A stretch of 64,000 nucleotides of DNA from Ignavibacteria bacterium (GCA_017302895.1 JAFLBV010000004.1:186001-250000), one strand, 5' to 3'; shown: positions 27,821-37,792, counted from the first letter of the stretch. Translations and numbers: made by a program. The notes: a model not told the origin generated them from the letters alone.

Positions 27821-30418
27821 TTACCCGGCTTTGCTTTCCAGGTAAACCTGAATTATCTGCTCAACACTGAAATTGGTCATCTGATAATAGAACAACCACG
27901 AGGCTGTAACCACCAAAACCAGCAGAATCGAAAAAAAGTAAACTTTGAATGCCGGCACATCATAGACCACATACATCCCCTTGAGAAGGCGGTGAAGGTT
28001 CCAGACAAAGAATATTCCCAAAATCACATAAATAATCTCATTCGCAACTCCGGAATTCAATATGCGGTAAAGAAGTATCGCTCCGGGAAGTGCCACTATG
28101 TATGGAAGTGAAGCCCACATAACTACAAGGTAACTTTTCACCATGGTCACTCTGTTTACCACAAACAGTGAACCAAATTTCACAAGAAGTGTGGAAAAAA
28201 GTGCAAGCAAAAAGTTGACTGCGGTAAGGATGAACAGGGACTCGACCGGGTTCCAACTCAGGTAACTGATAAACGACAACAGATTTTCGAATCCGAAACT
28301 TAAAAGAATCCGCTCAAGAAAGGGATCATATCTCCAGTAGAAAAGGAGGCTCGAAGTCAGAAGTGCCATTACAGCGCAAATCAAAAGCCCGACATATGTG
28401 GTCAAAAATGGAGACAACTGATTGTAGTCCCTTACATCCTGATAGAAATTGTAAGGCCTCAGCATTGCACGAAGCGCATCTTCCTTAAACTTCTTTCCGG
28501 TATTAAGAAGCATCGCAGAAAGAAGTGCAAGCCCCAATCCAAAGAGTATAAAAATCATCGGTGCGTCATCACCATCGAACCCGAGAGAAATGGTGACCCT
28601 TTCCCTCCCATTTAAGAGGGCATCCACAACTTTGTAAGATAACCGTCCTGCCCGCCTGTCTTCAGGTAATAAACCGAGATAGACAAGTTTCTCACTCTGA
28701 GCTCCTGAAACTATCGACTGATAGTTGCTTTTGTAATCGAACATTGTAGTGAAGAAGAAAGAAAAACCGGGATTGTCTCCTGCGTACATCAAAAGATCTT
28801 CAAAGAATTTTGCCTGAGCCTCAGCGGAGTGCTTTCCTCCGGTTTTTGCTTTCTCAGGATCGATAATGTAACCTGCTCCTGCAATCATCACCCTGCCGGT
28901 ACCCAGTTTTTTAGCTGCCTGCTGATAAACCCTTACCACTTCTTCAGAAGGTCTGTTTACAAACTCAAGTCCATAGGCATCTATTCCCTCGATTGGTTCT
29001 CCCGGCATCTTGGCAAATGAAGAGTAAACCATCTTGCTCGTTGTTTTTTTCACCTCAAGTGCGAGTTTTTTGAGCAACTCAATCGAATTTTTTGTGTTCC
29101 CGAGGTAACCGGTGCCTAGACCGAAAGCAGCCACGGTTGAAAAATTCTTGTAACCCTTCAAATAAAGCTTCGAGAAACTTATCAGATTTTCAGTAAGCAG
29201 CGGATCATCGGCGAAAGAGGCGGGAAGATTTGCTATTGGTGTCTCAACAAAAGCGAGAAGCCCCTCTTTGGCACACAAGTGAAGTAAAAAAGGATGAGGT
29301 ATGCTTCTTTCAAAACGGACTGCATTAAATCCGGCAGCTTTGATGATCCGGATATCCCGTGTCATCTCTTCATAGGTAAGCATTCCGCCCGTTTTTGAGA
29401 GAGAAGGAACATATGTTACACCACGGAGCGAAAACTTGTTGTTGTTTAGGTTAAATGTGTTGTCACCACTCTTAAAGAGGAAAAAACCGACAGGAATTAC
29501 AGCCTCATCAATGAGAATTGTAGCTGAATGAAGAGAAAAAGTAACATCATAAAGATCGGGTGACTGCGGCGTCCACAAATTTGGGTCGTTAAGCACCATG
29601 TTGAGCACTGACTCCCTGTCCTTGCCCGTGGCTATCGTAAATTTTTCAACCGATGAGGCAGCCTTTTCACCGTCACTCTCCCTTTTTCTGATAGTAACAG
29701 TAAGGTCGAATTTGTTTCCGAGACTGTCATTGATCACTTTCCCGTAATTCCGGTTGCTTATCGATGCAGAAAGATTAAGCTCGACACGATTGCCGTTTGG
29801 TGATACTTTGTAATTGACCGAGTAATCACCAATAAAGATGTTTGGCAGTTCCTGAATGAAAACTTCTCTGAATATCCCTTTGTTGTTGTAAGGGTAAAGG
29901 AAGCTCATTTTGAATGGAAATGTCTCCTTTTTATCAAGGTTCCCGTCAACTTTTACAGAGATTACATTGTTACCGTCTTTCTTTAAAATATCTCTCGGCA
30001 GAAGAAATGAGAAAGGAAATGTTCCGCCAAGGTGACGGTAAATCATTCTTCCGTTTAACGAAATCTCTGCTTTGTTGGATACGCCAAGAAATGTAAGTTT
30101 GTAGTTTTTGTCGCCTCCCGGTGTGAATGGAAGCGTTCTTTCAAAAACGAGTTCAGATTCAGATTCGAATGAAGAGGGTATATCGACCTGACTGGTGGAA
30201 CCCGAAGGCTCATCAGCAAAGCGTACACTCCACTTCCCTGTAAGGGGAATTATCCTGCGGGTTTGTGACTGCTCAAGGTAATCAAGATCACCATCGCGAT
30301 ATGCACCTCCGCCCGCAGATGTAAAATTAGCCTGACCATTCACTCCCCACGATAAAACCAAAAATGTCAGTGAGATTATAGATAACAATCTTCTCAAAGC
30401 TATACATCCCAATATCAA
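27821..30418 (-). CDS. GH2-like secreted/membrane fusion protein, catalytic residues not evident
   Basis: A ~865-residue protein: signal peptide (about 1-29), a glycoside hydrolase family 2 sugar-binding-like domain (~45-195), an Ig-like domain (~200-320), a TIM-barrel-like domain (~325-590; 'LRGVTYVPS', 'IRIIKAAGFNAVRFER'), then a C-terminal block of about seven hydrophobic spans (~610-860) resembling Yip1-type membrane domains. At the place where GH2 enzymes have the acid/base 'GNE', this one reads 'FGLGTGYLG', and no clear nucleophile Glu follows, so it may bind rather than cleave sugar. The start is not ATG: TTG at 30418 is open, but TTG at 30397, 9 nt after GGGA, is also possible. Upstream of smc, possibly cotranscribed. 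Confidence 0.65.
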   Translation of the reverse strand: MILGCIALRRLLSIISLTFLVLSWGVNGQANFTSAGGGAYRDGDLDYLEQSQTRRIIPLTGKWSVRFADEPSGSTSQVDIPSSFESESELVFERTLPFTPGGDKNYKLTFLGVSNKAEISLNGRMIYRHLGGTFPFSFLLPRDILKKDGNNVISVKVDGNLDKKETFPFKMSFLYPYNNKGIFREVFIQELPNIFIGDYSVNYKVSPNGNRVELNLSASISNRNYGKVINDSLGNKFDLTVTIRKRESDGEKAASSVEKFTIATGKDRESVLNMVLNDPNLWTPQSPDLYDVTFSLHSATILIDEAVIPVGFFLFKSGDNTFNLNNNKFSLRGVTYVPSLSKTGGMLTYEEMTRDIRIIKAAGFNAVRFERSIPHPFLLHLCAKEGLLAFVETPIANLPASFADDPLLTENLISFSKLYLKGYKNFSTVAAFGLGTGYLGNTKNSIELLKKLALEVKKTTSKMVYSSFAKMPGEPIEGIDAYGLEFVNRPSEEVVRVYQQAAKKLGTGRVMIAGAGYIIDPEKAKTGGKHSAEAQAKFFEDLLMYAGDNPGFSFFFTTMFDYKSNYQSIVSGAQSEKLVYLGLLPEDRRAGRLSYKVVDALLNGRERVTISLGFDGDDAPMIFILFGLGLALLSAMLLNTGKKFKEDALRAMLRPYNFYQDVRDYNQLSPFLTTYVGLLICAVMALLTSSLLFYWRYDPFLERILLSFGFENLLSFISYLSWNPVESLFILTAVNFLLALFSTLLVKFGSLFVVNRVTMVKSYLVVMWASLPYIVALPGAILLYRILNSGVANEIIYVILGIFFVWNLHRLLKGMYVVYDVPAFKVYFFSILLVLVVTASWLFYYQMTNFSVEQIIQVYLESKAG

Positions 30419-30739
30419 AAAATAAAAAAATTAAGACTCGAAATATACTGTTTTCAAAGGGGGGAAAGCAAGGTAGTAATTAGCTGTGAGCATCAATTAT
30501 TAATTATGACTTATGAATTATTAGTTCGGATCACCCCCGGGTTTTTGGGAATATACCGCAGACTCTGAAAAATGGCATTTTAAGCACTGCAACTGCTGCC
30601 CGAAGACAAAAACTCATAACTCAAAACTCATAACTCATAATTAAAAAATCTTTTCTTGCACAATTTATTTATTTCAGTTATATTTGCAGACTAAATTTGA
30701 ATTAACTCAAACAAACAAAAAGATTCCAAAAAGTTAACT
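30419..30739 (+). promoter_or_regulatory. rpsT promoter region with degenerate repeats
   Basis: A 321-nt spacer between divergent genes. TTG at 30656-30658, a 20-nt gap and TATATTTG at 30679-30686 form a textbook Bacteroidota-type promoter for rpsT, with a ~45-nt leader. Upstream, 30609-30642 carries imperfect ACTCATAA repeats, and 30487-30526 is another run of similar A+T words (ATTATTAATTATGACTTATGAATTATTAG). No other gene is visible. Confidence 0.65.
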
Positions 30740-31000
30740 ATGGCAAACCACAGATCTGCTGAAAAGAGAATCAGACAAAGCGCAAGAAGACGCGACATCA
30801 ACAAAGCTTCCATCTCCAAGATGAAAACTTTGGTTAAAAAGGTTCTTACCACTACCACTCTCGACGAAGCAACCGCTTTCTACAAAGAAGCTGTCGCCCA
30901 TCTTGACAGAATCAGTGTTAAAGGAAGAATCCACAAAAATAACGCTTCCCGCAAAAAATCGAGATTGACTCTCCACATTAACAGCTTAACAAAAGCTTAA
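30740..31000 (+). CDS. rpsT: 30S ribosomal protein S20
   Basis: An 86-residue basic protein that matches S20: MANHRSAEKRIRQSARRR at the start, alternating helices, and HKNNASRKKSRLT near the end. It binds 16S rRNA in the 30S body. The gene is monocistronic, preceded by a strong consensus promoter and followed by a 27-nt perfect palindrome. Confidence 0.97.
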   Translation: MANHRSAEKRIRQSARRRDINKASISKMKTLVKKVLTTTTLDEATAFYKEAVAHLDRISVKGRIHKNNASRKKSRLTLHINSLTKA

Positions 31001-31009
31001 TTGCCTAAG

Positions 31010-31036
31010 GAACTTCTGCGGTCACCGCAGAAGTTC
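31010..31036. terminator. Perfect palindrome between convergent rpsT and SpoIIE-like genes
   Basis: GAACTTCTGCGGT and ACCGCAGAAGTTC flank a single central C, giving a stem of up to 12 pairs 10 nt after the rpsT stop. It lies between convergent genes and probably ends both transcripts, though no T-run follows on either strand. Confidence 0.55.
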
Positions 31037-31082
31037 ATTCCGGGTTGTCTCCCCCTTCAATTTTGCAGGTTCCTCGGGATAA

Positions 31083-32237
31083 CTATACCCTTTTCACTGT
31101 AACCAGCGTCAAGTCGTCAACCGGCTTACCAAACTTTTCCACTTCCGATATTATTGATCCCGTAATCGCCTCGCTGCCGAGATGTGAGTTCTCGATAAGC
31201 AATTGCTTTACTTTCTCAATTCCAAACATCTTTTTCCCGCCGGAAAAAGTTTCTGTAACTCCATCGGTCAGCAACAGGATTATATCACCTTTTTCAGGTG
31301 CAACCGTCTCTTCCTTAAAATCGAACTCCTTCTTCACTCCAAAGGGTATCTGCTTAATCATCCCTTCCACAACCTCTCCTGTTGCAGCTTTGAAGTGAAG
31401 CAAGGGAAGGTGCCCGGCGATAGTAAAGCCGCAACCCCTCTCAGAAAGTTTAAGCGATGAAGCAGTAATGAACATTTTCCTCTCCTTCATCGAATAAAGA
31501 GTTGAATTTATATATCGATAAGACTCTGCAAGACTGCAACCTCTGTCCAGATTGCTCCTCAAGGCACTTTTGAACATCCCCATCAGAAGTGCGGCACTTA
31601 CTCCGTGACCCGATACATCAGCGACGGTTATTACAATTTCACCTTCGGAACCGGTATAAACATCAGACAGATCACCGCCGACTTCACCGGCAGGCTTCGC
31701 AAAACTAAAAATTTCATAACCCCCGGCGATCAAAGAAACCTTGGGAACAAGGATGTCGTGCAGCTTTTTTGCGAGATCTATCTCTGTTTTATATTTGAAG
31801 TGTTTATACCCTTCCCCGTTTATAAATACAATGAATAACACATACCCCAGAACCATCAGGAAAAGGATACCCAACGCGTGAAACTGAAAATACGCCGGGT
31901 TATTCAACTGTGTCGCCTCTGACGGGGTTTGTGTGCTGTTAAAAAAGATCAAGCCGAACTGCAGTATGACCGAAGGGACCAGAAACTTTAAATCCCTGAT
32001 AAAACTGTGAGCATATAATGCTCCGGTGAGTCCTGAGATAACACAGTTAATCACAATCATCCCGTAGGAGGATCTGCCCATCGACATCAGACTGGAGACA
32101 AATCCCAGAATTGAGAAAAGAAAGAAAATTGCTGACAGAAAGGTCAGGTATGACCGCCACGGGAGGCTCCTGAAAAAAAGATTGTCTCTTCTCTGTCTCT
32201 TTAAATAGTTTTTTATCGACATATAATTCTTAATCAT
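31083..32237 (-). CDS. Membrane SpoIIE-type serine phosphatase (PP2C family)
   Basis: A 384-residue protein: about five or six membrane spans (residues ~30-145), a short linker, and a SpoIIE/RsbU-type PP2C domain (~170-384). Metal-binding and fold motifs are seen: 'SFAKPAGEVGGDLSDVY', 'VTVADVSGHGVSAALLMG', and 'ILLLTDGVTE'. Such phosphatases dephosphorylate anti-sigma antagonist proteins in partner-switching stress pathways; no STAS or RsbW-like gene is adjacent. A TTG one codon upstream would add one residue; the ATG at 32237 is used. Confidence 0.88.
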   Translation of the reverse strand: MIKNYMSIKNYLKRQRRDNLFFRSLPWRSYLTFLSAIFFLFSILGFVSSLMSMGRSSYGMIVINCVISGLTGALYAHSFIRDLKFLVPSVILQFGLIFFNSTQTPSEATQLNNPAYFQFHALGILFLMVLGYVLFIVFINGEGYKHFKYKTEIDLAKKLHDILVPKVSLIAGGYEIFSFAKPAGEVGGDLSDVYTGSEGEIVITVADVSGHGVSAALLMGMFKSALRSNLDRGCSLAESYRYINSTLYSMKERKMFITASSLKLSERGCGFTIAGHLPLLHFKAATGEVVEGMIKQIPFGVKKEFDFKEETVAPEKGDIILLLTDGVTETFSGGKKMFGIEKVKQLLIENSHLGSEAITGSIISEVEKFGKPVDDLTLVTVKRV

Positions 32238-32425
32238 CAATTATTCCGGTGATTTTAAAGACCAAAATAACAAGAATTTTTTTCAATCAGGTACATTAAA
32301 CCATCATTTTTCACCGTTCATCCGTTTTTTTCATTTGCCTCTTGACTTTGGTTTTCGAATTTTACATATTTCGATCGTATCTTTTTGATATTATTTTGAT
32401 ATCATTTTAACTTATGGAGTCAGCA

Positions 32426-33307
32426 ATGATAAAAGAAAAGGAAATCCGGACATCTAACGGATTCATTTATCTCTTCACTTATATTTCACTGATACTGCTC
32501 GCAGCAGTGGTACTGATTTACCGGGGTAACAACGCCTCAGATGATTACAGGGACATATTTTACATAGTTCCTTCCATTCTTGTGATGATCTTTTCTCTCA
32601 TTATGATGGGCGGTCTCTACACAATCGAACCAAATAGTGCAGTGGTTCTCCTCCTTTTTGGTGAATACAAAGGAACTGACCGTACTGAAGGTTTTCACTG
32701 GGCAAATCCCTTCTACACAAAGAAGAAACTTTCTTTGAGGACGAATAACTTTGACAGTCAGAAACTGAAAGTGAACGACAAAAAAGGGAATCCGATAGAA
32801 ATTTCAGCAGTTGTGGTATGGAGAGTAAATGAAACAGCCGAAGCCCTCTTCGCCGTTGAAGACTACAAAACCTACACAATTGTTCAATCGGAGTCTGCCA
32901 TCAGGCATATTGCGACGATTTATCCGTACGATTCCACAGAGGATGATCCGATAAGTCTCCGCTCGTCCCTTGATGAGATATCCCAGGCACTCGGAAAGGA
33001 AATTCAGGAAAGAATTGCAGGCGCCGGAATCGTCATAGAGGAAGCCAGAATCAATCACCTCGCTTACGCTCCGGAAATTGCTCATGCGATGCTTCAAAGA
33101 CAACAGGCGGAAGCTGTAATCGCAGCTAGAACCAAGATCGTCGATGGTGCAGTGGGAATGGTGGAAATGGCATTAAAGAGATTGAGTGAGGAGAATGTAA
33201 TCGAACTCGATGAAGAAAGAAAAGCTGCCATGGTGGGCAACCTGATGGTCGTACTCTGTTCCGACAGGGCTGCTCAACCGATAATCAATTCAGGTACTCT
33301 GTATTGA
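32426..33307 (+). CDS. SPFH/Band 7 domain membrane protein
   Basis: About 293 residues: two hydrophobic N-terminal spans (roughly 13-34 and 46-66), then an SPFH domain beginning '[22 protein letters not shown]' (shortened: [14 protein letters not shown]) with '[18 protein letters not shown]', and a helical C-terminal part with '[26 protein letters not shown]', typical of the family. These proteins form membrane rings or microdomains. An upstream ATG at 32414 adds four residues, but GGAG sits 6 nt before the ATG at 32426. The next gene starts one base after its stop and encodes a small DNA-binding-like protein. Confidence 0.88.
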   Translation: MIKEKEIRTSNGFIYLFTYISLILLAAVVLIYRGNNASDDYRDIFYIVPSILVMIFSLIMMGGLYTIEPNSAVVLLLFGEYKGTDRTEGFHWANPFYTKKKLSLRTNNFDSQKLKVNDKKGNPIEISAVVVWRVNETAEALFAVEDYKTYTIVQSESAIRHIATIYPYDSTEDDPISLRSSLDEISQALGKEIQERIAGAGIVIEEARINHLAYAPEIAHAMLQRQQAEAVIAARTKIVDGAVGMVEMALKRLSEENVIELDEERKAAMVGNLMVVLCSDRAAQPIINSGTLY

Positions 33308-33308
33308 C

Positions 33309-33464
33309 ATGGCAGAGAAAAAGCCGGTCATCCTTAGAATCGATCCAAAACTTTACGATGCCCTCAACGAGTGGGCAAAGGATGAACTCCGCTCTGTCAA
33401 TGCTCAAATTGAATACATTTTAAGAGAGCAGGTAAAGAAGAGAACCGGGAAAACCGAAAAGTAG
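33309..33464 (+). CDS. Small ribbon-helix-helix (Arc/CopG-like) protein
   Basis: A 51-residue basic protein starting [20 protein letters not shown], with '[22 protein letters not shown]' following (given here in parts: [21 protein letters not shown]). The pattern of one short strand (PVILRID) plus two helices is that of Arc-type ribbon-helix-helix proteins. Its ATG is separated by one base from the SPFH stop, so it is translated with it. The SPFH/Arc-like pair is a recurring arrangement in this phylum as far as I recall; its target is unknown (self-regulation or a non-DNA role). Confidence 0.8.
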   Translation: MAEKKPVILRIDPKLYDALNEWAKDELRSVNAQIEYILREQVKKRTGKTEK

Positions 33465-33513
33465 AGTTTCGAGAAATTGGAAACGGGGTTGGGAGGTGCT
33501 GCTACGCTCTTTC

Positions 33514-35805
33514 TCAACCCGCTGTTTCAAGTTTTTCCGGCTTCATCCATCTGGAAATTTTTTCGATCAGTGTCTGTCGTGAAAATGGTTTGGGAAGTAT
33601 GTCATCAAACCCCTGTCTGATGTACTCCTCATCATCCCCACCTTTTGTATAAACGGTACATGCAATCACCGGAATACTTTCATATCCGGGAATTCTCCTG
33701 ATCAGATTAACTGCTTCGAGTCCGGACATCCCACCACCCAAATTGATATCCAGCAGAACAAGTTCATAACTCCTTACTTTCATCATCTCCAAAGCAGATT
33801 CTGCGTCACCGGCCAATTCCAAAACGACGGACGGACCAAGCATCTTTTTGACAATATTAAACACGACCGGCTCATCTTCAACAAGGAGTATATTACCCGA
33901 TCCGGAACACTTTCCTGTATTTACAGGTTCTGCCAATGAATAGTCCTGTTTCCTTACGGTGAAAACTGCCTCGAAAACCGTCCCTTCATTTTGACTGCTC
34001 CTGACATCAATCCTTCCCCCCATCTTTTCGGTAAACAATTTGGAGAGTGTGAGTCCCAAACCTGAACCCTCAAATGCCCTGTTGTATCCTTCACTTACCT
34101 GCCTGAATGCACTAAATATCAATGGAATTTTCTCTTCTGCGATTCCAATCCCCGTATCTGCGACCCGGACTTTAATTTCGAGCCAATCTTGTCCATCTTC
34201 TTTTTGAATCATTTCAGTTTGGATTGAAAGTTTGACTTCCCCTTTCACTGTGAATTTAATTGCATTATCCAGCAGATGGAAGATAATCCTGCTGAACATT
34301 TCTTCATCGAGAAGAGCAAAGACCGTCTCTTTCGGAAGTGAGATATAATATCCGAGCCCTTTTTCACCGGCTTTTTCCCTGAAACTCTCGAATTGATCCT
34401 GTGCAACGGCACAGATATTTATTACTGTGTTATTTACAGGCAAAAGTTTTGACTCCGCATGTGAAAGGGCAAGAATCGATTTAATTGTATCTAACAGTCT
34501 GATGGCAGAGTATTCAATTTTTTCAGCCATTTCACGGAATTCAGGATCCTCAAGTTCTTCATTCAAAATTTCCGCGAAACCGAGTATGGCAATAAGCGGA
34601 GTTCTGAGTTCGTGACTCATATTCTGAAGGAAAGCTGATTTCAAGCGGTTGGCTTCTTCGGCGGCTGTTTTGGAGAGTTCCAATTGCTCAATGAGCCTCT
34701 TTTGGGCTGTAATATCTTCTTTGATGGCAACATAGTGAGTTGTTCCTCCGGAATCATCGGAAACGGGAGCTATCACAGCGTATTCCCAATATAAATCACC
34801 ATTCTTCCTTTTGTTTAGCATTTCGCCTCGCCAAATCTTACCCTCCAGAATTGTACTCCATAACTTTTGATACTCCGACGGTTGCATCTTCCCGGATTTA
34901 AACAATCTGGGATTTTTCCCCTTCAATTCTTTTGCAGAGTAACCTGTAATTTTGCAATATCTGGAATTCACATATATAATTCTTCCTGAGGTATCGGTAA
35001 TGAATATCCCTGCGGGACCCTGTTCTACCGCCCGATTAAGGAGTTGAAGCATTTTTTGAGCTTCTTTCTTCTCCGTGATATCATGTATTATGGAATGCAA
35101 ACAGTGTCTGCCGTCGATCATCACCCGGCTGTAATAGACTTCCACCATCCTGCTTTCCCCGTTTTTCAATTTATGCATAAACACAAAATATGACTTTTCC
35201 TGTTGTGATGCTTTCTTCATTAGTGGCAGAGCATCATCCCCAAGTGCGTTAATTTCAGTCATCTTTTTTTGTTTGAGTTCTTCGATTGAGTATCCGTAAA
35301 ATCGTGCAGCAGATTCATTTGCTTCAATCACCTGACCATCGGTTGGATCGGAAATCAACATAATTGCAACATTTTTTTCAAACAACCCGCGGAAATTACT
35401 CTCCGATTGAATAAGTGCCTGTTCCTTGAGAACTAAACCGGTTACATCGGAAACCAGAACATGCCGTGCCGGACGGTTTCTGAAGACAATCTCGTGTGAA
35501 ATTATTTGAACATAAATGAGGGTACCGTCTTTTTTAAGATGCCTCCAGATACCTGCATTATTATAACTCTTTGTTGTGTTCGCAACATCCTCATGCAGTT
35601 TGGATATGTCATCCAGGGGTCTGATATCATTGAGTGTCATTCGAAGGAACTCTTCCCGGGAATATCCGTAGTTTACGATCGCTGCATCATTAACGGCGAG
35701 AAATTGAAGGGTTTCCAGGTCATAAATCCACATGGTCTGTGGATTGGTATCGAACAGCAGACCTGTGACATTAATATTGGGAGATTGTGCGGTGCTTTTC
35801 TTCAT
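33514..35805 (-). CDS. PAS-domain hybrid sensor histidine kinase
   Basis: A 763-residue cytoplasmic protein without membrane spans. Three PAS domains (about 10-120, 130-250, 255-375; each with a PAC-like segment such as 'LKKDGTLIYVQIIS'), HisKA with the phospho-acceptor His in FLQNMSHELRTP (~398), HATPase (DNAIKFT, ADTGIGI, GSGLGLTLS), then a C-terminal receiver domain (~640-755; 'ILLVEDEP', phospho-Asp in 'LVLLDINLGG', 'KPFSRQ'). It likely senses an internal redox, light or ligand signal and passes phosphate to an unlinked Hpt or regulator. Monocistronic. Confidence 0.93.
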   Translation of the reverse strand: MKKSTAQSPNINVTGLLFDTNPQTMWIYDLETLQFLAVNDAAIVNYGYSREEFLRMTLNDIRPLDDISKLHEDVANTTKSYNNAGIWRHLKKDGTLIYVQIISHEIVFRNRPARHVLVSDVTGLVLKEQALIQSESNFRGLFEKNVAIMLISDPTDGQVIEANESAARFYGYSIEELKQKKMTEINALGDDALPLMKKASQQEKSYFVFMHKLKNGESRMVEVYYSRVMIDGRHCLHSIIHDITEKKEAQKMLQLLNRAVEQGPAGIFITDTSGRIIYVNSRYCKITGYSAKELKGKNPRLFKSGKMQPSEYQKLWSTILEGKIWRGEMLNKRKNGDLYWEYAVIAPVSDDSGGTTHYVAIKEDITAQKRLIEQLELSKTAAEEANRLKSAFLQNMSHELRTPLIAILGFAEILNEELEDPEFREMAEKIEYSAIRLLDTIKSILALSHAESKLLPVNNTVINICAVAQDQFESFREKAGEKGLGYYISLPKETVFALLDEEMFSRIIFHLLDNAIKFTVKGEVKLSIQTEMIQKEDGQDWLEIKVRVADTGIGIAEEKIPLIFSAFRQVSEGYNRAFEGSGLGLTLSKLFTEKMGGRIDVRSSQNEGTVFEAVFTVRKQDYSLAEPVNTGKCSGSGNILLVEDEPVVFNIVKKMLGPSVVLELAGDAESALEMMKVRSYELVLLDINLGGGMSGLEAVNLIRRIPGYESIPVIACTVYTKGGDDEEYIRQGFDDILPKPFSRQTLIEKISRWMKPEKLETAG

Positions 35806-36023
35806 ATTAAAAAATTTCGATTTTGAAAGAAAAAGTACAATTAATCAAAATGCACTAATTAGTCGAAATTGAAGAGCTGGACGGTTAAAACAAATTATCT
35901 CGACACCCGACATTAATATAATAAAATAACCATTTAAAACATATTGAATCTGATGAAATTCACATAATAATTAACGATTATTATAGATAAAACTTTAGTC
36001 AAAATCCCTTCCGGAAGCCTCTC

Positions 36024-36824
36024 TTATGCAAGTTTCAATATCCTGATCGCTCCCCTGAGTACCAGGTAAAAAACAACTGCACCAATTACAAGATCAGGGA
36101 ATTGTGTGTTTGTCATGTAGACAAGAACGCCCGCTGTAATCACCCCGATATTGGCAAGTACATCATTGGAGGTAAATATTTTGCTCGCCCGGATGTGAGC
36201 TTCATCATTCTTTGATCTGTTCAGAATAATCAAAGAAGCACCGTTTCCCAGAAGTGCAAGAGCCGAGACTACTATCATTCGAAGATATTCGGGTGTATCC
36301 TCGGGATAAATAAACCTCCGCACTACCTCAAAAAATCCGAGGAGTGCAAGAATCAATTGAAGATACCCGCTGATCGAAGCTACTCTTTGCTTCCTCGAAA
36401 GGTGTGCACCCACCGCGGCAAGTGCCATTCCGTAAACAATCGCATCGGCAAGCATATCCAGACCATCGGCAACCAGACCCATGGAATTTGAGAGAAATCC
36501 GGCAACAGTCTCAAATACGAAAAAGAAAAAATTGATGGCAAGAACTGCAATCAATAGTTTTTTCTGATGCTGATCATCCTCTCTTTGCGGTTCGAGAATT
36601 TCACTGTCGGAAGTGGCACTTTCTATAAGAACAGTATCGAGATCAAGCGATTCAAGTTTTGTGTAAATCTCCTCTGATTCCCCGGAATGTAAGACCTTCA
36701 GTTTTCTGTTTGAGAGATCAAACTCAAGATTCTTAATCGTTGAGATGCCTGAAAGCTTCATGCGGATCATCTGCTCTTCCGAGGGGCAATCCATCTTTGC
36801 TATTCTGTATGTGTCAATTTTCAT
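36024..36824 (-). CDS. Cation diffusion facilitator with HMA-like N-terminal domain
   Basis: A 266-residue transporter. Residues 1-70 look like a small ferredoxin-fold HMA domain but with 'KMDCPSEEQMIRMKL' in place of the CxxC motif (one Cys followed by acidic residues, as in some Zn/Cd-binding HMA domains). Residues ~85-266 hold about six spans of a CDF transporter, with the metal-site-like 'ADGLDMLADAIVYG' in the second span. It probably exports a divalent cation such as Zn2+ or Co2+ using the proton gradient. The C-terminal cytoplasmic CDF domain is absent. Monocistronic. Confidence 0.82.
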   Translation of the reverse strand: MKIDTYRIAKMDCPSEEQMIRMKLSGISTIKNLEFDLSNRKLKVLHSGESEEIYTKLESLDLDTVLIESATSDSEILEPQREDDQHQKKLLIAVLAINFFFFVFETVAGFLSNSMGLVADGLDMLADAIVYGMALAAVGAHLSRKQRVASISGYLQLILALLGFFEVVRRFIYPEDTPEYLRMIVVSALALLGNGASLIILNRSKNDEAHIRASKIFTSNDVLANIGVITAGVLVYMTNTQFPDLVIGAVVFYLVLRGAIRILKLA

Positions 36825-36877
36825 ATTTTTATTTATTGGAATTCCAAATTATCACCTGAGTTGTTCAACTGACGCGG

Positions 36878-37792
36878 TTAAAATACAGGATACAATTTCA
36901 GGAACCTCATAGTGACTGTTTTATCCCCGTCGATAAAACTGAATGAGAGCATCCCCTGTTCCGCCGAAGAACAAAAAACTTCGTCATCCGTGGTTTTATT
37001 GTCCCGTTTCCAGGAAACCTTGTAGTAGTCCTTTTTGCCCGTTTTAGTCATGTCACCTTTGAATTCGCCATCCAGCCAGTCACTTTTGTGCAATGCACCG
37101 GAGTAATAATAAAGGCGGTATTCCCTTTCATTCATTTTCTCGATTCCGATACGAAGTTTTCTGAAAAGTTCATTACTGCCCGGCTCCTTCATCAATTCAT
37201 AGACACCTTCGATGTCCTTTGCTCCCTCTTTATCAAGCTTTTTTCTGAATTCTGATTCGGTTAAACCGGTGGTTCCCTTTATCAGTTGAGGGGCTCTGTC
37301 AGGATCATAAGTTGCCCTCTTGTGGTTGAGAAGTTTCCGCCACTCAGTTAGAAGTGTTCGCTCAAGTGAGAAGTCAATTTTTACAGTTCCTTTTCTTATA
37401 AATTTATAAAAAAGCCCGTTACAGTCGCTGACATGAATAAATATGTCAGATATCTCAAACCCGTCAGATACCCAGTTAAATCTAAAATTGACATTGGTGC
37501 AGGAAGTGGAGGCTTTTCTGCTAAGTTCATTCTTCTCTTCAGAAGTGATATAGCAGGGGTCAAGACCAAGTTCACTGAAATACTTTTTGAATGTTTTCAC
37601 AAGTTCACCCGATTTCCCCTGATCAATCGCCGACTGGGTTAGCTCATCCATCTCCACCCATACGCTTTTGAACCCGGTAATGAAATCTTCGTACGAAAGT
37701 TTTGGGTTGCTCTGTTCAGTTGGTTTTACTTTTTGCGGAAACATTGTTCCACATGTGAACAATAAGAAAATAAGAAATATTACAGGTCTCAT
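36878..37792 (-). CDS. Secreted protein of unknown function
   Basis: A 304-residue protein with an N-terminal signal peptide (PVIFLIFLLFTCGTMF); the 'FTCG' is only a poor lipobox. The middle carries four Cys (residues ~79-122), and the C-terminal ~100 residues (DIEGVYELM... WLDGEFKGDM... FLKLYPVF) have a repeating beta pattern like a lipocalin-type barrel, suggesting a ligand-binding domain. I do not recognise a named family. It is transcribed toward the CDF gene (53-nt gap) and may share its transcript. Confidence 0.6.
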   Translation of the reverse strand: MRPVIFLIFLLFTCGTMFPQKVKPTEQSNPKLSYEDFITGFKSVWVEMDELTQSAIDQGKSGELVKTFKKYFSELGLDPCYITSEEKNELSRKASTSCTNVNFRFNWVSDGFEISDIFIHVSDCNGLFYKFIRKGTVKIDFSLERTLLTEWRKLLNHKRATYDPDRAPQLIKGTTGLTESEFRKKLDKEGAKDIEGVYELMKEPGSNELFRKLRIGIEKMNEREYRLYYYSGALHKSDWLDGEFKGDMTKTGKKDYYKVSWKRDNKTTDDEVFCSSAEQGMLSFSFIDGDKTVTMRFLKLYPVF

